NCBI RefSeq assembly: GCF_002127545.1
Contig: NZ_MUBK01000011.1
Location: 1-64,000, forward strand
Reading direction: 5' to 3'
DNA from: Xenorhabdus beddingii
GTDB taxonomy: Bacteria > Pseudomonadota > Gammaproteobacteria > Enterobacterales > Enterobacteriaceae
DNA: 64,000 nt
A program made the translations under genes and the position numbers. Position 1 is the stretch's first letter. Each line of letters opens with the position of its first letter. Below, piece by piece: positions 25,565 through 33,811 of this stretch. The notes beneath the pieces were generated by a model, which was not told the DNA's origin, searched no databases, and worked only from the letters and a program-made list of their open reading frames with translations.

Positions 25565-27662
25565 AAGCCACGTGCTCCCATTCCGTTAATTGATCCGGTG
25601 TTATGGCATTGGAAATATTCAGCGTTACGCTTTCAATACGTCGGCTATTATCATTAATGGTCTGTGAATTACCCGCGACTTCATTAATCAGACCATTTTT
25701 ATTAATACCCAGTTTATTCCCGCCCGTTAATACACTCGTATTTTCTTGCGGTTTAATGGCTTGTACAGGCTGGAGGATAGCCTGAGACTGTCCGTGCAAA
25801 ATGCTATTAGGTTGAGCCATTAATTTCTGAGTATTTTCCCCCATGCCCACATTGGGTACGGCCACCTGTCCTGTCGGTTCAGTGACTGTTTTTTCAATGG
25901 CTTGGGTTTCAATATTGACACCCGGAATAAGATTTAATGTCTTGACGATCCCGTTATAGATGCCGTTGAACGACGCCATCAGCCAGTCCCATAAGCCACT
26001 GAAGAGATCACCGACACTGTCCACCATGCCTGAAAACGTATCGGCCAATGAAAAGCTGCTGAACCAGTGACACAGATTATTCCAGCCTTCGGCGATCCAA
26101 TCCCAAACTGCACTGAATATCCCGCCGACCCATGTCACATACGCCGCCACTACCTTAAAGGCGGTGGTATCCATAATGGCGGCTTTGATCACATCCCAAT
26201 GCTTGATTAGCAGATAAATGCCAATAGCGAGTAACGCAATCGCGGCAATAATCAGCAGTATCGGCCAGCTCATAAAACTGAATGAAATGCCCGCTAAAAT
26301 CGCTACCATACGGATAGCCAGCAATGTACCGCGTAATATTCTCAGCGTGGCATTAAATGCAATGATAGCCGCCCTATAAAGCCATAGTGCCGCAGTTCCC
26401 AATTTCATGATTAAGGTAAAACTTATCCAAACCACTCTCAGACCAATCATGATAAATTTGGATACTCCCATCACAATATTGGCTACTGAGTTCACAACAG
26501 AAAAGTTCATAATCCCAAGCGCGATATAGCCCACCCAGCGTGCAATATTGGGAAATAACTTCATCCAATGCACCAATATTTGAGCGCTATCAGCGAGCTG
26601 ATTGACCAAGGGGTTGATAGCAGGCAACAATGCTGACCCCACCAGCATATGCAAGTTCTGCCAAATTGCCTGTAGCCGTTCCCACGGGTCAGCCATCTGT
26701 GCCGCCATTTTATGGGTACGATCCATCCCGTCATTGGCACCCAGCTCGGTGATGTTCTTACTCAATGCATCAACATTGTTGAAAAGCGTTTTCACCACGA
26801 CCGCAGAGTCACCAAATGCGGCTTCAATCTCTGCTTGTGCCTTAAGATTACCGTCAATACTTTTGCCATATTTGGCCTGTAATTGCCCCAGCATTTCCGG
26901 CATGGAAAGCATCTGGCCGGATGCATTAACGAAACTCAATCCCAGGCTTTTCGCTCCACTATCCGCGACCGATAAAAAATTCGCATAAGCACGGCTGGAT
27001 TCTGAACCCAATGAACGCTGTAATTCCCCCAAGACGGCCAGTTGTTCATCAATACCCACGCCAAATTTTGCGCCAGCAGCGCGGGAGCTTTCCAGCAGTT
27101 GGGTAATTTCCGGCATACTGGTGCCGAAAGTTTGCGCCATAAAAACAGCCTTACCTGATAACTCTTCAGCAAACTGGATATTCCCTACCGCATCAGCATG
27201 GTCGGAAAACAGATCAAACATTTTCCCCATATAGTCCGCCGCATCCGTCGTACTGGCTTTCAGGGCAACGGCGGTGATGTTGGCAATTTTGGTCATCTGA
27301 GGCAATTCTGTTTGCTCCAGTCCTTGTACTGCTTTGTTAATTTCCGCCGCTGATTGCACAAACTCGATGGCAGACTTGCCATACTGTGAGCTGAAGGTCA
27401 TTGAGTCTTTGGCTATTTTTGCCATGACCCCACTATCAATTCCCTGTAATGAGGCTGATTTCAGGGCGTCATCCATTTGAATGGCAGGTTCAAGGAAACT
27501 ATGAGTTGACCAGAACGAATCTGCTATTGTTTGTCCACCCGCTGAAATTTTGCCAAATGCCGTTTGTGACTGTGCAGCAAGGTCAATAAGTTCCGTTTTT
27601 ACACTGGTAATAGGTCGTGTAATATCACGGATTAGATTGTGTATAAAATCTACAGGACTCAT
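25557..27662 (-). CDS. tail tape measure protein
   Basis: A 701-residue tape measure protein. The N-terminal half is helical and has the TP901-family pattern (QSAAEINKAVQGLEQ, AVALKASTTDAADYMGKMFDLFSDHADAVGNIQFAEELSGK). The middle (about 370-500) has several hydrophobic segments, probably the membrane-insertion part. Length sets tail length: about 700 residues is similar to P2 T (815), giving a tail of roughly 100 nm or slightly shorter (inference). The ATG overlaps the stop of the frameshifted E' frame by two bases. Confidence 0.85.
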   Translation of the reverse strand: MSPVDFIHNLIRDITRPITSVKTELIDLAAQSQTAFGKISAGGQTIADSFWSTHSFLEPAIQMDDALKSASLQGIDSGVMAKIAKDSMTFSSQYGKSAIEFVQSAAEINKAVQGLEQTELPQMTKIANITAVALKASTTDAADYMGKMFDLFSDHADAVGNIQFAEELSGKAVFMAQTFGTSMPEITQLLESSRAAGAKFGVGIDEQLAVLGELQRSLGSESSRAYANFLSVADSGAKSLGLSFVNASGQMLSMPEMLGQLQAKYGKSIDGNLKAQAEIEAAFGDSAVVVKTLFNNVDALSKNITELGANDGMDRTHKMAAQMADPWERLQAIWQNLHMLVGSALLPAINPLVNQLADSAQILVHWMKLFPNIARWVGYIALGIMNFSVVNSVANIVMGVSKFIMIGLRVVWISFTLIMKLGTAALWLYRAAIIAFNATLRILRGTLLAIRMVAILAGISFSFMSWPILLIIAAIALLAIGIYLLIKHWDVIKAAIMDTTAFKVVAAYVTWVGGIFSAVWDWIAEGWNNLCHWFSSFSLADTFSGMVDSVGDLFSGLWDWLMASFNGIYNGIVKTLNLIPGVNIETQAIEKTVTEPTGQVAVPNVGMGENTQKLMAQPNSILHGQSQAILQPVQAIKPQENTSVLTGGNKLGINKNGLINEVAGNSQTINDNSRRIESVTLNISNAITPDQLTEWEHVAYG

Positions 27663-27853
27663 GGCTCACCCTTTAATGCCAATGCAATTCCATTTGCAGT
27701 TGCAATGCGCGTATATTCCCAATATCGATTATCCAACCAAATTGCACGGGCTAAATTTTCCGTTTCATCATTTTCATTTGGCAAATAATGACGACGCAAA
27801 GTTAAGGCTTGTTCAAATAAGCTATTATCAATAGCCTTAACCCGTGCATTTAG
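27659..27853 (-). CDS. E' extension of tail assembly chaperone, reached by -1 frameshift
   Basis: An open frame of 64 codons with no start codon of its own runs from the end of the chaperone gene to TGA 27659-27661. The translation is normal protein-like (ARVKAIDNSLFEQALTLRRH, ARAIWLDNRYWEYTRIATAN). It lies in the -1 frame relative to the chaperone and joins it at the slippery site A-AAA-AAC. Ribosomes that slip would make a 153-residue E-E' fusion. Such fusions (P2 E/E', lambda G/GT) are conserved across tailed phages and bind the tape measure during tail assembly. The end overlaps the tape measure start. Confidence 0.75.
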   Translation of the reverse strand, partial: LNARVKAIDNSLFEQALTLRRHYLPNENDETENLARAIWLDNRYWEYTRIATANGIALALKGEP

Positions 27854-28119
27854 TTTTTTATTTCAATTTCCAGTTTTGGTGCATATTCGGAATTGATTTT
27901 TTCAACCAATTGCATCGCGGCACCCGGGATCTGCAATAATTCATCCAGGGCAGATTTAGACGCAGGCTGAACAATACGACGTAAATAAGTCACAATTGGC
28001 ACAATTTTATTGTCCATTGTCATATCGTTAATCATATTATTATAAGCAACAATATTCGGCTCAAACTTAATTTCATCTTTACCAACAATTAAAGTAACAA
28101 CTTTGTTTTCTTTGCTCAT
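27850..28119 (-). CDS. tail assembly chaperone (E-like)
   Basis: An 89-residue protein of the putative tail assembly chaperone family (TLIVGKDEIKFEPNIVAYNNMIN...MQLVEKINSEYAPKLEIEIKN). It coats the tape measure during tail polymerisation and is not part of the finished tail. It sits between tube and tape measure, the usual place. Its last codons AAA AAC before TAA form a slippery heptamer for -1 frameshifting into the E' frame. Confidence 0.8.
   Translation of the reverse strand: MSKENKVVTLIVGKDEIKFEPNIVAYNNMINDMTMDNKIVPIVTYLRRIVQPASKSALDELLQIPGAAMQLVEKINSEYAPKLEIEIKN
27853..27859 (-). promoter_or_regulatory. -1 ribosomal frameshift site (A AAA AAC)
   Basis: Read on the - strand, the zero frame is ATA AAA AAC TAA. 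The heptamer A-AAA-AAC is a canonical X-XXY-YYZ slippery site, placed directly against the stop codon. A -1 slip gives AAA AAA CTA AAT and continues for 64 codons. No strong hairpin is obvious downstream; in many phages none is needed. Confidence 0.75.
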
Positions 28120-28205
28120 GATTTAATTCCTTTCTTTCATTTAGTACATTTTATTCGATTATTTTCGGTAAACATCATCCTTGATGCCACGAGTTGCCCC
28201 AGTAC

Positions 28206-28247
28206 ATTCATGTAATAAAATTCATGTAATAAGATTCATGTAACAAA
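28206..28247. repeat. three 14-bp tandem repeats between tube and chaperone genes
   Basis: Units start at 28206, 28220 and 28234 (ATTCATGTAATAAA, then the same with a final G, then ATTCATGTAACAAA). The 160-base gap 28120-28279 holds nothing else. The period is not a multiple of three, in keeping with non-coding DNA. Confidence 0.95.
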
Positions 28248-28279
28248 CAGCTTCTCATGTTCTTCCCTGCCCATAATCT

Positions 28280-28735
28280 TTAGCCAATCAGATTACGGGT
28301 TAATTCTGCTTCCAAATAGGGAATACCATTGATACGAACGAAATCAGGTGAAGTGACGACAAATTTAACTTTATGTGTCATCACACTGCCGCCTTTCGGA
28401 TCAACATCCAGGATATCGCTGAGGATCAGTTTGCAGCCATAAGCCTCAACTTTCATCTCTTCGTGGCCGGCTTTGGCATACCACATCAAATCAACCGGCT
28501 GAATGCCCCGCCATGAACCCGCCGAACGCGCTTTGGCGGTGACGATATCCAAGTATTTGGTACTGAGTTCAATTTCACCCTCTGCCGCCACATCACCGGA
28601 GATATAGCCATCCGGTACGCCCTGAGTTTGAGCTACGGCAGTGTTGTCAGTAATGGACAGATTGACCTTTTCCGCATGAACCAGATCCCCATCCATATTA
28701 AAATCGACCGATTGGCCGGAAATACGCTGGCTCAT
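28280..28735 (-). CDS. tail tube protein (DUF2597)
   Basis: A 151-residue protein of the DUF2597 family (SQRISGQSVDFNMDGDLVHAEKVNLSITDNTAVAQTQGVPDGY), which fills the place of the FII tube protein in HP1/K139 tails. It directly follows the sheath gene (the sheath stop and the tube start share one border), the usual FI-FII order. The beta-rich profile fits a hexameric tube ring. Confidence 0.75.
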   Translation of the reverse strand: MSQRISGQSVDFNMDGDLVHAEKVNLSITDNTAVAQTQGVPDGYISGDVAAEGEIELSTKYLDIVTAKARSAGSWRGIQPVDLMWYAKAGHEEMKVEAYGCKLILSDILDVDPKGGSVMTHKVKFVVTSPDFVRINGIPYLEAELTRNLIG

Positions 28736-29848
28736 TTAGTTCCCTCCCAAATCCAGCAGCAAACTCGCCGTGATCCCTTTCGGGCATTCATAGGTGCGAA
28801 TGGTGATATAAATCTCTACCGTGTTTTTATTGCGCCATGTGATAACTATGTCACCCTCTTGAGGCGATTTCACTTCACCCGGAAATGTCACACCGTTAAT
28901 TTCGGACGATCGGGACATCTCACGCAGAGTGCGGGCGAAATAGGCTTGATGTGTTGCAATACTGCCCGGTGTACTGTTCAAGCTGCGGTCAGCAATCTTA
29001 GCGATGGCCTGCAAACGCACACGACGTGCTACTTTATCCACGACACGCAGGTTTTCGATGCTCTGGTAATCCCCGCCTTCCACATCCAATGTGCGACCGT
29101 CTGACCAATACATACCGTCATAATCGGGATACCACATAGGGACACTGAAACGTAGCTTTTCCAACGCTTGTAGGGTAGCCAAATCCATTGGCTTGCCTTC
29201 ACCATCAAGTGGAAAATCCGTTGTGCCCAACGCCATTAATGGCCCTGTCTGGACACGCGCCGGACTGTCTGCCACGGTGACGGCACGATTACACAAACGG
29301 CCAGCCAATACTCCGGCTTCATTACCCCACAGGGATGGCACCAATTGCACCGAAGCAACCGCCTCACCCTTTTGCAGTTCCGCCAGACGGGAAACATAAT
29401 CCGCCCACGTTTCTTTCGACTGTGTTCCATCAACAGCCAGAATCGCCCACTGCCAACGACCAAATTTGGCAATGGTATTTGCCCGCAAGGTTTGTGCTGC
29501 CTTGATAACGGATTTCGTTGCACATGCTGTCAGCACATAGCCTTCCACACTGGCAATATGCTGCGCTGCGGTCACCGCTTCAACAAAGGCCAATTCATCT
29601 GCCGATTCAGGTAAGACATGGATATAACCAGACCAGTTTTGCCCGGCATTCGCCATCGCTGCCAGTACGTTACGTTTCAGAGCGGTATCCGCCGTTCCCA
29701 ATACGGAATCAAAATCCGTCTGAGTATTGACAGAGACTGTTTTGCCTGCGTTGGTTTTTCCCGTACCAACAAAGAGCAATACGCGCTCAATTTCCTTTGT
29801 TTCGCCCTGTAGTTGGTTAACTTGGTTAACCTGAACATGTGGCCACAT
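28736..29848 (-). CDS. contractile tail sheath (DUF2586)
   Basis: A 370-residue protein of the DUF2586 family, the sheath of K139-like phages. Features are VNQLQGETKEIERVLLFVGTGKTN at the N-terminus and NTVEIYITIRTYECPKGITASLLLDL at the C-terminus, where sheath subunits exchange strands. It is the strongest sign that this tail is contractile. The start is ATG 29848, after a 97-base gap. Confidence 0.8.
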   Translation of the reverse strand: MWPHVQVNQVNQLQGETKEIERVLLFVGTGKTNAGKTVSVNTQTDFDSVLGTADTALKRNVLAAMANAGQNWSGYIHVLPESADELAFVEAVTAAQHIASVEGYVLTACATKSVIKAAQTLRANTIAKFGRWQWAILAVDGTQSKETWADYVSRLAELQKGEAVASVQLVPSLWGNEAGVLAGRLCNRAVTVADSPARVQTGPLMALGTTDFPLDGEGKPMDLATLQALEKLRFSVPMWYPDYDGMYWSDGRTLDVEGGDYQSIENLRVVDKVARRVRLQAIAKIADRSLNSTPGSIATHQAYFARTLREMSRSSEINGVTFPGEVKSPQEGDIVITWRNKNTVEIYITIRTYECPKGITASLLLDLGGN

Positions 29849-29945
29849 AATTTATTCCTTTATTTATGTTTTCAGTCACTTAAGGTGACAAGATACGTTT
29901 TGTTATTCCTTAAGCCATTCTGCTTTAACTGCCCATTGAATATTA

Positions 29946-30443
29946 TTATTGGGGCGGTTCACCTGATTCATCCCTGTAATGCACGATTCCATTTTCAGCA
30001 AACCAGATTTCAGGGGATGCCAGCAGCCAGCGCTTACCATCAAAGGGGACGATGCCGTTTTTATCCTCACGCATGATCACAGGCTCTGACAGTGATAATG
30101 ACACCACAATGGCTGTGGTTTCTTCATTCGTTTTGACAGTCATCATTGGGCGCTCCTGTTCCTGAGCAACATTCCCAAATTCATCGTCTTGCCCTGTCAG
30201 CCACGCATCGATTAGCAGTGGAATATATCGGGGATCATGCTCTTTGGATGGAAAACTCGCCCACTTAATCACCGCTTTGTATTTTTGGATAAACATCTGG
30301 TATTGCCCCAACCCCAAATCCCGTTGAGCCTGAATAAAGCGAATTTCCTCCACTTCACTGCTAAAGTCCGTTTCACAAATGAACTCTGGCAGATTTTCCC
30401 GTAAAAATGCCGTTAATTGCTGTAATTTACTCATATCATGCAT
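29946..30443 (-). CDS. tail completion protein (gpR-like)
   Basis: A 165-residue protein with the P2 R-type pattern KLQQLTAFLRENLPEFICETDFSSEVEEI and DPRYIPLLIDAWLTG...DDEFGN. gpR caps the head-proximal end of the tail. In intact phages S and head genes precede it, but here none does, so this is the first structural gene of the tail operon. A second ATG three codons on (30434) is an alternative start. Confidence 0.65.
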   Translation of the reverse strand: MHDMSKLQQLTAFLRENLPEFICETDFSSEVEEIRFIQAQRDLGLGQYQMFIQKYKAVIKWASFPSKEHDPRYIPLLIDAWLTGQDDEFGNVAQEQERPMMTVKTNEETTAIVVSLSLSEPVIMREDKNGIVPFDGKRWLLASPEIWFAENGIVHYRDESGEPPQ

Positions 30444-30558
30444 ACCGCTGTCAGTTTCAATCCTTTCATTATTACGGGTAAAAATCCGCTTTCATTCATC
30501 AATGGCTGGCAATCCCTTGCCGAAATATTTTCACGCTTGATTAAGACTAAGCTAAAAC

Positions 30559-30760
30559 ATGAGTCCCTTCCGTTCAACGCAGATGCATTATTACGAATTC
30601 AATCCCATGCTGCGAATGGTTTAGTTCTGATGAATTCGGTTATAGGGTAATAACCGAATCAGGCCGAAATGATATTAATTTCATTCGTTCCGGATTTCTT
30701 TCAGATGAAGTCATTGCAGACCAAAAAGGTTGGCGGAATACATGGGGTGAGAATTTATGA
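30559..30760 (+). pseudogene. small frameshifted gene between tail operon and ogr
   Basis: On the strand opposite to the tail genes, ATG 30559 opens a 21-codon frame (SPFRSTQMHYYEFNPMLRMV) that stops at 30622-30624. A frame in the next register continues from about 30617 to TGA 30758-30760 with protein-like sequence (FSSDEFGYRVITESGRNDIN, FIRSGFLSDEVIADQKGW). Joined, they would make about 67 residues. This looks like a gene broken by a one-base change. I do not recognise it. The rest of 30444-30931 is AT-rich; other frames there lack coding character. Confidence 0.4.
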
Positions 30761-30931
30761 TGTTTTTTTGCTAAAGAAATGGAGGGATATTACAGAAAAT
30801 ATTATTTTGAGGAATGGTCAATCCGTTTTGACTATTTTGTCGAAAAAATATTTCAGATTGACCACTTTAACTTTTCATATAATGAAAAATGATCACTTAC
30901 CTTATCATTATGAAAAACCACAAACAAAACA

Positions 30932-31201
30932 TTAAGCACCTGCACCCGCTTTCAACAACGCTAATGCCGCCAGACGCTGTTGCGGATTAAGATTGTTCAC
31001 CATCGTCTGTAACAATTTGTCGCCAGTTTTAGCACTAGGACTTAACGTATGGGAAAAGGTCAGATTCATCACAAATCGGTAACCACATTCAATATCAGAG
31101 CACGAACAATAAAGATCGGCAATTTCAGGGTGTTTCCGGTTAGTTTTACTAATCACCGCCTTAACACCACATTCAGGGCAAAGAATCTTTAATACGCGCA
31201 T
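30932..31201 (-). CDS. ogr: Ogr/Delta-type late-gene activator
   Basis: An 89-residue zinc-finger activator of the P2 Ogr / P4 Delta family. It has CPEC near residue 8 and a C-X4-C pair in CSCSDIECGYRFV, giving the Cys4 zinc site, followed by the conserved region VMNLTFSHTL. These proteins bind TGT-N12-ACA upstream of late promoters and contact RNA polymerase. ATG 31201 has AGGA nine bases upstream; ATG 31210 is directly against the AGGA and less likely. It shares orientation with the tail operon and a matching site lies upstream. Confidence 0.85.
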   Translation of the reverse strand: MRVLKILCPECGVKAVISKTNRKHPEIADLYCSCSDIECGYRFVMNLTFSHTLSPSAKTGDKLLQTMVNNLNPQQRLAALALLKAGAGA

Positions 31202-31290
31202 CGTTATCATTCCTACAGGATTTATTTTCAGAGGTTTTTACTTTTGGCGCATGTTACCCGCAAATTTATGTGTTTTGCCTGATACAGAGA

Positions 31291-31308
31291 TGTCGTATCA
31301 CTGATACA
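31291..31308 (-). promoter_or_regulatory. Ogr-type activator site TGT-N12-ACA
   Basis: TGT at 31291-31293 and ACA at 31306-31308 are separated by exactly 12 bases, the pattern bound by P2 Ogr and P4 Delta. It lies about 90 bases upstream of the ogr start, about right for activation of an ogr promoter from a centre near -55. I found no such site in 30444-30931 directly before the tail operon, so the tail genes may depend on readthrough from the ogr promoter. Confidence 0.5.
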
Positions 31309-31309
31309 T

Positions 31310-31639
31310 CAAAACATCCCACCAAATCCACGCGTTATTATCAGGTAACAAGGGAGCCAGATGTTGTTGCAGTCAGGCCAGTTTTCCCAGTCATGATTAA
31401 AAAAATAATGCCCCCGCCTTCATAAATCTTTTCACTCATGAGTATCAGTTTTTCTCATTGTATCTCTATGTGAGAAACAGCTATAGTCCGCACCACTCAA
31501 GGTCATTGAGTCAATTACCTACTGCTTAAGTCACCAAGATATATCCCAATCCCTGGCATATATCGTGGCTGCCATTCGGCAAAATCTTGATGAGAAGCAG
31601 CGCATTTGTGGCTGATTTTTTTATGTGGAGACGACAGTA
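31310..31639. promoter_or_regulatory. intergenic region with dyad before the MFS gene
   Basis: TTTCTCA at 31451-31457 and TGAGAAA at 31471-31477 form a perfect 7-bp dyad with a 13-base gap, about 160 bases before the MFS transporter start. It may be an operator. GGAG at 31627-31630 is the ribosome binding site of the transporter. No gene lies in the region. Confidence 0.35.
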
Positions 31640-32827
31640 GTGAAACTGCTGCGCAACAATGACAGTGCATTGGTCCCCGTCACGGGGTTGGCTGTTTTTG
31701 CCATTGCTTCTGGTTATTTAATGAGTTTAATTCCTTTGTCGATGGCAAGTTTCAACATTGACACGATTTATGCCAGTTGGTTAGCCAGTGCTTATTATGC
31801 CGGTCTATTATTGGGTTCAATGATGATTGCACCCGTTATTGCGAAAATAGGTCACCGTCTTTCATTTATTGTTTTTTTGTTGCTTTTGGCTGCAACCGTC
31901 ATTGCATTGCCTGTTTTTCCCAATAAAGAAATCTGGCTGCTTATCCGTTGCATAGCAGGCATCGCGGTTGCCGGGATTTTTGTTGTGGTCGAATCCTGGC
32001 TGTTGATTGGCGATAGCCCCAAAGAACGGGCAAAACGTCTGAGTTTCTATATGACATCACTCTACGGTGGAACAACGCTGGGTCAATTGTTGATTGGGAC
32101 TATCGGCACTCAGGGGATGATCCCCTTTATGGTGATTTCCGCCCTGCTGCTGTTAGCGATTTTGCCCCCATTACTTGTGCGCCACGGGCAGCCACCTTCG
32201 CTTCATCATCAGAGCCTGTCGCTGAGAAAAATTACCCAATTCAGCAAGCCAGCCATCGTTGGCTGCATGACATCAGGCATTGTCATGGGCACTATCTACG
32301 GGTTGATGCCTTTATCATTAAGTCAAAGTCACTTCAGTGCCGATCAGGTCGGTGTATTGATGGCCGCAATTATTTTGGGTGGCATGGTGATACAGCCGAT
32401 TATCAGTAAGCTGTCTGTCATGATGAGCAAAACCTTTTTACTTGCCATGGTTTCACTGCTGGGCGTTTTCGCCGTGGGAATGACCTATCTCTTCGAACAT
32501 TATAGTGTGACAATAGTGGCACTGGCGCTTTTGGGAATGTCGTCTTTTGCCCTGTATCCCATTGCGATTACCCTCGCCTGTGACAAGCTGGATTCATCCT
32601 ATATTGTCGCCGCAAGCCAAGTCATGTTGTTAAGTTACAGTGTTGGTTCCGCGATTGGCCCTCTGGGAGCCGGGCATTTTATGCTTCAACACGCTTTTTA
32701 TGCCCAACATGCTCTCAATATGCAACACAAGGGATTGATGAGTTTCTTCTTCATTGTCTTATTGGCTACGGCGATTTATATGCTACTGGCGAGTTTGTAT
32801 CGCAAAGACCGTGTATTCGCAAGCTAG
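31640..32827 (+). CDS. YcaD-like MFS transporter
   Basis: A 395-residue, 12-helix major facilitator. Recognisable parts are YAGLLLGSMMIAPVIAKIGHR (motif A region between helices 2 and 3), VVVESWLL in helix 4, and the second-half segment GIVMGTIYGLMPL, which together match the YcaD family of small-solute exporters. The substrate is unknown. GTG 31640 is placed nine bases after GGAG; GTG 31625 would give a five-codon longer N-terminus. It is single-gene, downstream of the tail locus and upstream of a GNAT gene 66 bases away. Confidence 0.75.
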   Translation: MKLLRNNDSALVPVTGLAVFAIASGYLMSLIPLSMASFNIDTIYASWLASAYYAGLLLGSMMIAPVIAKIGHRLSFIVFLLLLAATVIALPVFPNKEIWLLIRCIAGIAVAGIFVVVESWLLIGDSPKERAKRLSFYMTSLYGGTTLGQLLIGTIGTQGMIPFMVISALLLLAILPPLLVRHGQPPSLHHQSLSLRKITQFSKPAIVGCMTSGIVMGTIYGLMPLSLSQSHFSADQVGVLMAAIILGGMVIQPIISKLSVMMSKTFLLAMVSLLGVFAVGMTYLFEHYSVTIVALALLGMSSFALYPIAITLACDKLDSSYIVAASQVMLLSYSVGSAIGPLGAGHFMLQHAFYAQHALNMQHKGLMSFFFIVLLATAIYMLLASLYRKDRVFAS

Positions 32828-32893
32828 TGCAAAGATAGCTGCAAAAATATTCAACCAGAAACCGAATACGATAGCAAAATCCAGAGGTATGCA

Positions 32894-33358
32894 ATGCAGA
32901 TACAACAAGCCACCGAAGCTGATTTTCCGACACTGATCCAGGTTTGGGAAGCCTCAGTACTGGCTACTCATGATTTCCTTCCTAAGACCATGATTGAGAC
33001 TTTGCGCCCGCAAATCCTGAATGATTACCTGCCCAACCTCACTGTCTATAAGGCGGTAGATAAGCAACATAATATCGTCGGATTTATCAGTACCGATCAA
33101 CACCGCGTGGAAATGCTGTTTGTTACTCCACAAGCGCGGGGCACTGGGGTTGGCAAGATGTTGTTGAAGTTTGCCATTGATAAATTAAATATCAATGAGT
33201 TGGATGTAAACGAACAAAATACACAAGGTGTCGGCTTTTATCAGCATATGGGGTTTCAGGTTTTTGCCCGTTCAGAGCTTGATGGACAAGGAAACGCGTT
33301 TCCACTATTACATATGAGATTAGTCCCTATGAGATTAGTACAAGTGAAACTGGCCTGA
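32894..33358 (+). CDS. GNAT acetyltransferase (YjaB-like)
   Basis: A 154-residue GNAT acetyltransferase. The acetyl-CoA loop is VTPQARGTGVGKMLLKFA (R-G-x-G-x-G), followed by VNEQNTQGVGFYQHMGF. The pattern matches YjaB, whose substrate is not established. AGAGG precedes ATG 32894. The C-terminus holds an in-frame 15-bp duplication (MRLVP-MRLVQ). It may be co-transcribed with the MFS gene. Confidence 0.75.
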   Translation: MQIQQATEADFPTLIQVWEASVLATHDFLPKTMIETLRPQILNDYLPNLTVYKAVDKQHNIVGFISTDQHRVEMLFVTPQARGTGVGKMLLKFAIDKLNINELDVNEQNTQGVGFYQHMGFQVFARSELDGQGNAFPLLHMRLVPMRLVQVKLA

Positions 33359-33713
33359 CGATACATTCTTGGGTTCAACACTCAATAAAAATTGAATGAT
33401 CGACTGAAAATTTCAAAATGTTAAATATCATTCTGATGTTTTCCCGATAATGAGCAACAACCTTTTTACAAAAAATTAAAACTTATCCATTTCTTATGGA
33501 TGGATGACAAAAAGAACAATTAATTGAAAGAATAGATAACCTAAACACTTTCTAAAACACGATGATTTTACAGAAATAATGCTTATAACAACAAGACTTT
33601 AAAATAGAAATAAGAGAAATAAGTGATTCATGTAAAAATAAATAAACTTAAAGTAATAGAATGTTTTGTAAACGACTGAGTAAAATTTGATAAATCAATG
33701 ATATAATAGGGGT
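33359..33713. other. AT-rich intergenic region before virK-like gene
   Basis: About 350 bases of AT-rich DNA without a gene. A perfect TATAAT at 33702-33707 may be the -10 box for the VirK/YbjX gene. No clear -35 element is seen at normal spacing, so an activator may be required. Confidence 0.4.
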
Positions 33714-33777
33714 CGTATATACCCTATGGATTTCAAGATGCAGCCAACCAAGCGGCAACGGGAAAGACAACAGGTAT
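33714..33777. repeat. partial copy of a dispersed enterobacterial repeat
   Basis: The stretch containing ATACCCTATGGATTTCAAG followed by ATGCAGCC and a GCGGCAA run resembles the start of a palindromic intergenic repeat that I recall as frequent in Xenorhabdus, Photorhabdus and Yersinia. Here it is short and ends AGGTATAAAT, so it is probably a decayed or internally deleted copy. It lies 35 bases before the VirK-like gene. Confidence 0.4.
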
Positions 33778-33811
33778 AAATATTTTTTATTTCTATTGAG
33801 TCTAAGCATTA

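Noticed and set aside
27850-28119. Chaperone gene as a complete stand-alone product only
   Set aside because: The slippery heptamer against the stop and the open -1 frame show that a fusion product is also likely.
30438-30935. Two + strand frames (70 and 88 codons) between the tail operon and ogr
   Set aside because: The translations lack protein character; the neighbouring frames at 30559-30760 explain the coding signal better.
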